From Symsagittifera roscoffensis (lineage: Eukaryota; Xenacoelomorpha; Acoela; Convolutidae), in NCBI RefSeq assembly GCF_963678635.1, contig NC_087065.1, positions 57,996,754 through 58,060,753 on the forward strand: a DNA stretch of 64,000 nucleotides, given 5' to 3'. Shown here piece after piece: positions 56,901 to 64,000 of the stretch. Positions within the stretch are counted from its first letter, which is position 1, and each line of letters starts with the position of its first letter. The translations under genes were made by a program, and so were the position numbers. The notes below the pieces were generated by a model, which was not told where the DNA came from, did not search any database, and saw only the letters and a list, made by a program, of their open reading frames with translations.

Positions 56901-59900
56901 ACATTTTTTTTGAATTTTTTTGACATGAAGGACTACTGCTCGGCTTTTTTTGTTCGGCTTTTCTACCGCTTGGTAACTATAAATTCAAGTTCAATCAATC
57001 ATCCGGTGCATAACCCGTAGATGTAACACAGTTGCTTGAGACGGCAAAATATTGAGGATCGAATCCGGCTAGGACTTGTTTCTTTTGTAACCTATAATTT
57101 TTGTGCTTTTTTGGACAAACGTCCATTCGCTTATTTTTGTCGGCTAAGTTTCCGCAGCTCAGCTTTTTTTGAAGAATCAGCTTTCTTCCAAGGTTCTCTA
57201 ACACCCATGCCTGAGACAACAAAGCACAGGAGTTCGATTCTAGTCAAAACCTGTTTTTTTTTTAAAAAAGCTGGAGTTTTTTGGCTAATGTAGATTAATA
57301 TCGGTCTGCTAAATTTTGAATTTTGTTTCAGAATCGAATCACAGCCAAAAGGGCCATAATGCGATACCGCAGTTTCTCTACGCATACCTTACGCTTTCTC
57401 AGAGGTAGTCAAAATTAGCCGGAAAAACACACTCTGCATAGTTCCTTTCACATAGTCAAGCCTTCGGAACAAAAAGACACCAAATTTTTGAAGATGCAGA
57501 AAATTTATTGAGAAGACATGCAAAACATGCACCTCCCTCAAAACCTGGGTTTATTTGTGTCAAAAAGGTCTTTAGAAAAATTTTGAAGAAGATCAAGCAA
57601 AAGTGGATGTAGTATAATAGTACTAAAAGAAGTAATCCTTTGGAACCTTCTGAGAAACCACAATTGAGGGGAAGGGGAGACAGTAATGATAGAATGATAG
57701 AAACAAAAATGCTCATTTCGCAAATTTTAACTCTACCGTAATTTCCTTTAAAGTTAAAGCGACTTATTTGGCGTAAAAATAGTGTATGAAGTCGGTTATG
57801 GGAAATGATGCTTTTTTCAGAGAATAACTATAAATTTTAGCTAATTTAATTGTTTCAATTTTTGAACATTTTCAAGTTAACGTCCTCATCAGTCTGCGTA
57901 CACATTTTAGAACAACAATCTGGAAAACCCGAACGTTCAAGGGGTGCAAGGAATTTTGGATGCATATCGATACGCATTGTCTTCTTCTGCATTGTCTGGA
58001 CCAACCAACTTCAGTGAAGTGATCAACTGCGCTATCTAGTTAGTTTCAGCCTTATCGTTTGCGTTTATTTTTTCTGACCTCTCGAATAAAAATACATGTC
58101 TTCGTTCCATGTAATATTAGCTTAGTTAGCTAATGTTGCGTTGCTAGAAAGAAAAGATCTTTATCAAAGCTTGATTAGTTGACGCTCGGTAGTTATCTCT
58201 GAATGCTTATTGATCACCGGATGTTTTCCTGAAATTGAATAACATTAGAGATCAACATATGAAATTTTTGTAGTCGAAATTTTTTAACGCTTGCGATTAG
58301 AGCGTTTTCAAATCGGAATACAGGTTATTTTTGGGTTAACAACTAGTTTAACAAAATCAGTTGAATCACTTATGGCTATGCAGCACTTATGAATCACTAT
58401 GCCGCTGACATGCTCAGTTTCATGAAAATTCAAATTTAACAACTGGGCGGGTACTGGTTACTACTGGGTAGTTTCAGGGGGGACTTGAAACTTTTAAAAG
58501 TTTTTTTTTATAGAAAATCAGTTTTTTTTTCGGCTCAACTGGTGTCTGCTCAAATATTGTCGGCCCTGTCCTCAAATATTTTCGTCTTAAGTTTTGTTCA
58601 GTTGCTAACTTGAATCTGAAATATATTGCTTGCCATGTTTGTCAAGAATTCTTTTTTGATAAAACCAATTTAAATGAAAATATGTGATTGCATTGTTACG
58701 CTTGCGATTAGCAAGCGTTAACAAACTGGAATATAGACTTTTTTCGGGATAACAACTAGTTCAACAGATTTCAATTGTTTCTTGGTTCGTATTCAATTCA
58801 AGCTTCTATGCGTGACTGGGTGACTGAGCCTAGAGGCACTGAATATGCCTGGGACGGCAAAGGTCGCGGGTTCGAATCTGAGTTTATTTTTTCACCTCTG
58901 TGCTTATATTTTGTTTTCGATTTTTTTCTCAATTTTATCTCAAGTGGCGCGAAGCTTTGCTTTGCCTCTGTGTTAACCTTTGATTAGACTGGCAGCATGA
59001 GGAGCTAGGATTATCGCTATATGCATTTTCTGTGGTGCTTTGTAGTTTGCTTCCAATATCATAATAATAATTTTTGCAAGAACAATCAGCGATTAAAATT
59101 TTGAAAGACAAACACTAAGATTGTTGTGGTATTATTTCACGTTTCTTTATTAGTTTTAACTGGGGTTGTATGTGAATCAATCGGGACAATTTTCTGGCCG
59201 ATAAAGGGTTTTTAATTATATTGCAGTTTTTTTTTCATTTCATGTTTTTGTTTCGAAGGTTCTGGATGAAAGTTATGGTTGCAGCATGTTTTTTCATTGA
59301 TTTTGTCAAATGGTTATTCTGTAGTTTTTTCGAAGTTTGCGAATTGAATAAGTTTTTCTTATGTTTTTCATTACACGAGCGTTGCGTTGTGTGTTAGTAT
59401 TTTGCAACTTCTGGTCGCACTTTTGAATCAGTAGGCTGAATGAGCAGGATAATAATGTGCTTTGACATTGGATTGATAATAAGTTAACTCAGTTAACGAT
59501 TTTTTGAATTCATCTATTGGACCAGAAAAAGCAATTTGTTCCATTCAACAGTATGATAATTAAAATTCCATTTCAGAAATTTTCCAAATTCTTCTCTTTG
59601 GCGAGTTTTTTTTAAAATGCATAATTTATACGCAACTTAGTGTATAGAATTTATTTATTACATTCAAAGTTTTTATATTCAAAGTGTGGTGGCCTTTAGT
59701 TTATTACACTCCAAATTATTTCATGTAAAATTTGAGGTTTTTTGCATTTTAAAACTTTACATCCGCTTCTGTGTCAATTTTGTTTTGAAGTTGGTGCAAA
59801 GCTTTGATTCGCTTCTGTGTAGAATGGTTTTTATCGGTAGTTGTAATATTTTTGTTGCGTTTTTTAAGGATGGATCTAGGATTTTTTCGAAGGTTTTCAA

Positions 59901-61597
59901 AAAAAGTATGAATTGTTGTCCAACTTTTTTGTCGGTCAAATTGATTTTCCGAGGTCTCTTGAAACGCTAAAAAAGACTATGTTTTGGCAAACATTTGTGC
60001 GCCCCTTCTTCAATCTCCTAGTTTTCTTTCGAAATTTTTCTTCTGCCAAATATCTGCTTGGCTTACTTGCAAGTGCATTCAAAAATTCAAGTAGTTCATC
60101 AGAGGAATTGAGTGCTCTTCTTAAACGTTATTTAAAGCAGTTATGTAGGTCAGAATTTTTTTTTTGCAATATTTGGTATTAAACTCAATTTTGTAAACAT
60201 TTTAAGCTTTGTTTTAGCGTCTTGAAGTGTAATTTAAAATCCGAAGTTGGCGATTTTCGTAGACATATTCGAGTTTCGAGCAAAATATCATCTTTCACGT
60301 ATCAAAGTTGAACAGATGATTGTTGCAGTCTGAAAAAAAACACCCGACAGAATTTATTTGATCATCTATTTTGAAAAAATCTATCGTTGCCCTTTTTTAT
60401 CCTCTCAGGCGATTTCTTTTCGAGTTTATCAAAAGATACTTTTTTCATTAGATTCAAAAATTATGGGGAAGGTATTGTTTGCTGTCTTGAAGTGTATGTA
60501 AAATCCGATTTTGCCGATTTTCGTAGACATTTATGAATTGCAAGTGACTGGAAGCTATTCTTTGTGTCCGTCTGGAGAAAGAACGGTTGCGGTATAGATC
60601 AGGTCGGATCCGGTAATCTCTTTTATTTGTTTTATCATGTTTAGTAATGCATCTCAGTTCCAGTCTGGTTTGAACTATTTTATCCTCCTCATTATCACCG
60701 ACGGAGCTATCACGGACATGGACAAGACTAAAGCAGCTATTGTAGAGGTATTTTTTGAAGTTACACCCATTTGTGTATTTCTGTAGTTTTTTATCAGGTA
60801 AAATCTCCAATAAGAATCTATAAAATATACAGCAAAAAAACGCTTGGTTCTGATATCGTTCAAGTTGCATGTTTTTGACATATCTTCGGAAAATAAGATT
60901 GGAAGTGACGTTTTTAGGTTTGAATCTGTCTTTTGAAATCAAAATTAGAACGAACTTTTTGCATAGGCGTCCAAGTATCCTATTTCTATCATAATAGTGG
61001 GTGTCGGCATTGCGGACTTCGATTCCATGGAAGAACTGGACTCAGACAAGAAGGCTCTCGAGGATTACAACGGGAAGAAGGCAAAGCGGGACATTGTACA
61101 GGTACCCTCTATAAGAGATAAAGACTATGTTATTCGGACTTATTCGTTTTTCATATGCTGGAGCCCCACCAGAAGTTGAAAAAAAAAACAATCAAATGAA
61201 ATACAGATTACGACGCGGAGATCATTTTGATCAAAAAAGATGTTGAACAAATTCTATGATTTTTGCATGAATGCCTGCAGTTTTACTCCCAGCATGAATC
61301 GAACATTATGCAAAACAATAGCTTGTCGAACAAACAAGCTAAAATAATCAACGAAATGATAGGTTTCGTTTTCAGTTCGTGCCCTTGAGAGATATTTTCG
61401 GAAATACGTCTGACCCTGCGTACATTGCTCAGAACCAACATAGATTGGCGAAAACAGTACTGGCGGAGGTCCCTAAACAAGTGAAAGCCTACATGAAGTC
61501 ACGTGGACTGAACCCTATGGACATATACAATGCGTACATGCAGCAGTTCCCGCAGGCACAAAATGCCGTTCCCCTTGAGAGTCCAAAAGAGGCGTGA
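44944..61597 (+). CDS. CPNE: Copine
   Basis: A Ca2+-dependent phospholipid-binding protein. Exons: 44944-45002, 45321-45361, 46614-46660, 46886-46989, 48815-48989, 50391-50494, 52578-52724, 52942-53014, 55758-55920, 56394-56578, 57911-58038, 60645-60747, 60967-61101 and 61376-61597. All junctions are GT-AG and in phase, giving 561 aa. C2A (1-142) has [12 protein letters not shown] and IYDCDD. C2B (143-250) has [14 protein letters not shown] and [13 protein letters not shown], with the Asp clusters of calcium loops. The copine von Willebrand A-like domain starts in exon 9: MIDAS motif [57 protein letters not shown], and the end [13 protein letters not shown]...[11 protein letters not shown]. 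Which vertebrate copine it matches cannot be said. Introns range from 217 to 2743 bp and are full of repeats. Confidence 0.97.
47279..47299 (+). repeat. Poly-G tract (G5-T-G15)
   Basis: Long G homopolymer in copine intron 4, in otherwise AT-rich DNA. It is quadruplex-capable on the + strand, so in the nascent transcript. Its length may be affected by sequencing error. Confidence 0.8.
47440..47790 (+). mobile_element. MITE-like element related to 13040-13430
   Basis: One side has three to four degenerate AAACATCCGAAAA repeats (47490-47560). The core AGCAGTCGCGTCAACGTTGC and later GCGCACCGGCGA match the complement of the element in the claudin-like intron. GGGTACCGT occurs at one end of both. 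Confidence 0.5.
49245..49740 (+). repeat. Tandem duplication, ~245-bp unit, in copine intron 5
   Basis: TTCAAGCGGCATTTAGACAAC and TTTTAAGCGGCATTTAGCCAAC (key part GCGGCATTTAG), followed by CAGTTCTGTCAATCTA, occur in both halves. Each half is open in one frame, giving similar short peptides, but nothing else supports coding. Confidence 0.6.
50865..51030 (+). repeat. Tandem duplicate of a ~90-bp GT-rich segment
   Basis: GTTATGTGTTTGTGTGTCTG...GAAGGGAACTTAATAA, key part GAAGGGAACTTA, is repeated at ~50967 as GTTTGTGTGTGCGTGTCTG...GAAGGGGACTTATTAA. Related single copies lie at 53460 and 56845. Confidence 0.5.
51372..51446 (+). repeat. tRNA-like SINE head
   Basis: GTGGCCGTAGCCAAGTGGGT has a good A box and GGTTTCGAGTTCCAC a good B box, with T-stem GTGG/CCAC. 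The acceptor ends do not pair convincingly, so it is scored as a SINE head in a copine intron rather than a gene. Confidence 0.5.
51583..52489 (-). repeat. Repeat family E, two nested minus copies
   Basis: Terminal blocks lie at 51583-51630 and 51902-51950 (AAGGATAGCCGGTT...CAAGTAGCACAGA). The longer body ends GGTCGGAACA at 52480-52489, so 51902-52489 is a complete ~590-bp copy and the other is interrupted by it. Confidence 0.65.
53097..55105 (+). mobile_element. Composite repeat family F, copy 3, in copine intron 8
   Basis: A GTATTGTAATCGGGT start block is followed by a tRNA-like segment at 53775-53830 (AGTTTCGAATTCCGGC). ~165-bp units lie at ~53990-54440 (CCTCGGAAAAGTCAAAATTT, GATTTTGGGCTCAATCC). 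The same 3' part as copies 1 and 2 follows (GGTAGATAAACAAAAGG, GGACAAAGTCCAGTTTTTG). It ends with the tail hairpin GCGAAGC-TCG-GCTTTGC and CTCTGTGTTA. Confidence 0.6.
55150..55676 (+). repeat. Repeat family A, copy 2
   Basis: Matches 1018-1406, with extra 5' sequence (CAACCTAAGTCGCAAATGTTG, also found in family B) and an internal duplication around TAATTGGC (55518-55580). The tRNA-like head lies at ~55330-55400; its B box is damaged (GGTTTTAACCT). Confidence 0.65.
55903..55980 (+). repeat. 39-bp tandem duplication over a copine splice donor
   Basis: ACTTTACTGGATCAAACGG begins at 55903 and again at 55942. The first copy carries the working donor ACG|GTGAGTAATAGCATG. The second reads ACGGAGAGTAATAGCATG, so its GT is lost. 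Confidence 0.85.
57000..57255 (+). repeat. Two tRNA-like segments in copine intron 10
   Basis: B-box-like GGATCGAATCCGGC lies near 57055 and GAGTTCGATTCTAGTC near 57231. Each is followed by a CTTGTTTC- or CCTGTTTTTT-type run, as after the head of family F. Confidence 0.5.
58285..58480 (+). repeat. SINE 5' part, truncated copy
   Basis: ACGCTTGCGATTAG (right half of the hairpin damaged), then CAAATCGGAATACAGG, AACAACTAGTTTAACAAAAT and GGGTACTGGTTACTACT, parallel to 25481-25680. Confidence 0.6.
58697..58978 (+). mobile_element. Complete short SINE with a hairpin near each end
   Basis: 5' hairpin ACGCTTGC-GATTA-GCAAGCGT, then AACAAACTGGAATATAGAC, a tRNA-like head at ~58818-58880 (GAGCCTAGAGGCAC, CGGGTTCGAATCTGAG), and the 3' hairpin GCGAAGC-TTT-GCTTTGC (58949-58965) with CTCTGTGTTA. 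About 280 bp. The long F elements look like this SINE with a tandem-repeat body inserted after the head. Confidence 0.7.
59395..59820 (+). repeat. Repeat family B, truncated copy
   Basis: TGTGCTTTGACATTGGATTG (compare 41250), AAGTTAACTCAGTTAACG, CATTTCAGAAATTTTC and TAATTTATACGCAA occur in B order. Two tail-like CGCTTCTGTGT motifs lie near 59763 and 59810. It lies in copine intron 11. Confidence 0.6.
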
Positions 61598-62234
61598 AGT
61601 TATATGTATGGAGACATAATCAGTTATTTGTGTTCACAGAAATCTATCTTGCACAATTTTGTAAAAGCGATTATCGTCAAAATACTGTATAACAAATTTA
61701 TTTAAAATTTTCTTTTAATTCAGTGATAAAAATTGAATGTTTTTGGATTCTATCCTGAGAAGTTCAGAAACTATGTATAAGCTAAAACAAGAATGCTTAT
61801 AATAATGTAATAGAAGCAAAAAATTTCATGTTTCGTTTCTGTTGTTTGTGCAAATTCCATATCGACAAACTGTTAGTTTTTGAACAACCACAAAGTCTTA
61901 CCAGATGTTTTACTTTCAATTCAGCCAACAGATATGCAAATGCTTTCATTGTTATTCAACCTATGTTGCACATTGTGTTTAATTTCAATGTATTTGTATA
62001 CTGAGCTGTTCAGTAGCATGTGTTTTATCCGCTTTAGTGATGCATATCGTACTGCTTGGTATCTACAATATAAGGGTGTGAGATAGCAATATAGATGGGA
62101 AGGAAAACTACTAATGCTTAATCTACAGATCTATGTTTCTAAACATGCAGCTGGGCTAAACTTTTTTTAAATTTCCAGAGTACTTTTTCGCATGTAAATG
62201 AACGTAGTGAATACTCTTATAAAATCTTAATTTT
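61598..62234 (+). other. Copine 3' flank, no gene seen
   Basis: Should contain the copine 3'UTR. No perfect AATAAA was spotted just after the stop. No other feature. Confidence 0.45.
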
Positions 62235-62660
62235 TTTCAGGTTTAAGTCCTTAAATTTGTTCAGGCTCAGATTTGATATTTTGCGGCCTGAATTTCTTTT
62301 ATTTTAAAGTTCTGTTCTGTTCCTTTGCTAGAAAGAACTCAAACTCTTCTATCAAACAGAAAAAGTGTAAAAGTCACCGAAAACGTGATCGATTTCTAGT
62401 TTCGAAAGAGGAATATAATTTTCAGATTTCGCAGCGAAATAAAAAAAATATATCTATTGGTCCAGTTTTCTCAGAATGGGTTGATTTTTTTTTCAAATCA
62501 AAAAGTGTGAATCATAACTTGAAATTCAAAGAGCCTTAAGATCATAAAAATTTTTCTTTGACTGTCGAAAGTTGATTTTTTTTTCAGAAAAAAAACAGTC
62601 AATTTTCGTTGTTTCCTTGCAATCATGACATCAGTTTATTTACCTTTCAGAATTTATTTG
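62235..62660 (+). repeat. Repeat family D, copy 4
   Basis: TTTTTTTCAGGTTTAAGTCC, GTGATCGATTTCTAGTTTCG, CAGATTTCGCAGCGAAAT, CAGTTTTCTCAGAATGGG and GAAATTCAAAGAGCC, in the shared order. Confidence 0.65.
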
Positions 62661-64000
62661 AAATGTCACTGAGCGAATAAGGATGTTTTTTTTCAGGAAG
62701 AAGTCAAAAATTGATCACGATTAACTTGCTTTTCTCCGTTTTTTTTTCACGTTGTATTCGTTTGCTGAATAAAATCAAACTACTCCAGTTACAAACAACC
62801 AATTGACTATTACAAAAACTTTTGATCATTTTTCAGAAAAGAAAAAGTCGCAACTGAATAAGCTGTTTTTCCACTAAGTCCGGTCTCCTTAGGATGAGAA
62901 TACAACGTTACGGTTGAAGATCTCTGCTCGATTATTCGCTGAAAAATTCAATTTTGCGATTTCAAAAATGATGCAAATAAATTGCGCTTTTTATAATCTC
63001 AAAAAATTGCCAGCAAGGGCTAAGAAGACAACAGTGTTCCATAATTTTATGCAATTTCAACATATTGCGGCTACGCACAGAGCGGTAAAAAACGTCGATC
63101 TTCATTCAAACGAGAACGAGATTATAATTCCCTTCCTGGCTTGTGGAATGGAATCATTTCAGAATATTTTGCTATTGGGTTCTTCTGATGTTGATGGCTA
63201 TTTTTAAAGATTATTTTGTCGGTGAAAAATAATCTGAGACAGTCGAAGATTGCTAGCAATATGGACAACTAGAAGTCCGTTTTTTTCCAACCTGTGCAGC
63301 AGCGAAACTCAACTCATAAATTTTTTCGAAGATATCTATCCTACCTCGGATGAGAGTAAAACAAAAGCTCAATTCCTTTTAATAATTTTCATCTGAACTG
63401 CATCACTGTTTTTGTATTGATCCTCCGACAATTTGGCTAGAGAACGGCTATTAAAACACATCTTTGAATTTTTGCCGTTTATAATATAGAACATTATTTT
63501 GAGTATCCAATGCGTTACCTTTCAATTTGGACAGAATCCTAAAGAAACAATCAAAATATTGTTACGGCTCAAGTTACTTGATTCAAATTGCTTTTTTTGC
63601 ACTTTTGTCTTCTGAGAAAATTTAACATTAACCAAGCAAAAACTCACACCAGAGTATATGACGATCTATCAATTTGTTCCAGATGAGACAGTCGAAACGG
63701 TTTCGAAAATGTTTTACATTTTGTTGCCAGAATTTATAGAGCTGTTTTTTTTTCTATCTCGTTTTTCCTATTTCTTGTGTTGAACTCGCCAAAGGGACGC
63801 TCCCTTTTTCAAACATTCAACAACTCTCTTTTACTCAAATAGGGCGAAAATTCATTACCCAGTCTGCTTCTTCTAAACCTCATGACTCATTCCTTTTATA
63901 ACGTGTTCCCGTAGATATTATCCGCACAGGAAATCCAAGTTGCATTTACCGATTCTTTTCTTTTTAACAACCGCGTGATAAGGATCTAACTCTCACAGGA
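62661..64000. other. Non-coding right end, one unexplained open frame
   Basis: An open frame of ~105 codons runs from a CCTTAG acceptor-like site (62892) to TAA 63207 with fairly balanced composition (for example ATHRAVKNVDLHSNENE). No family is recognised and no ATG starts it. The rest of the stretch shows nothing. Confidence 0.3.

Overview
This is a stretch of an animal nuclear genome. It is AT-rich, has GT-AG introns, and is full of dispersed non-coding repeats. It carries eight recognisable protein-coding genes. Parvin, copine, UFSP2, a claudin/PMP22-like four-span protein and the centriolar protein CEP76 together point to a ciliated metazoan. CEP76 argues against nematodes and flies. The species cannot be named from sequence alone.

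Layout. 1-1.65 kb: non-coding, with one tRNA-headed repeat. 1.66-6.16 kb, + strand: mitochondrial ribosomal protein L32, TTI2 and casein kinase II alpha (3 visible introns). 6.2-12.5 kb: non-coding repeats. 12.5-14.9 kb, - strand: a two-exon claudin/PMP22-like gene, divergent from CEP76. 15.4-18.6 kb, + strand: CEP76 then parvin, both single-exon. 18.6-31 kb: about 12 kb of repeats with no gene. 31.1-40.9 kb, + strand: UFSP2 (5 coding exons, last intron 5.5 kb). 41-44.9 kb: repeats, including a ~312-bp tandem array. 44.9-61.6 kb, + strand: copine (14 coding exons, open reading frame intact across all junctions, 561 aa). 61.6-64 kb: non-coding.

Two gene pairs look like operons resolved by spliced-leader trans-splicing. 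In MRPL32-TTI2 and CEP76-parvin the upstream stop is followed by AATAAA, then a pyrimidine-rich TTTCAG a few bases before the downstream ATG. All four of these genes have uninterrupted coding regions. The four other genes all contain introns. Trans-splicing is an inference; the splice-acceptor-like sites themselves are visible.

The repeats form recurrent families, named here A-F. A and B are tRNA-headed elements. D is a ~330-420 bp element with four copies. E is a ~600 bp element with an inverted decamer and a conserved terminal stem-loop. The SINE family has a hairpin near each end and a tRNA-like head. F is the long, apparently SINE-related form with a ~165-bp tandem-repeat body. There are also two MITE-like elements and several very good inverted repeats, the best being a perfect 90-bp-arm hairpin at 26.5 kb. 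All repeat assignments were made by eye; boundaries are approximate.
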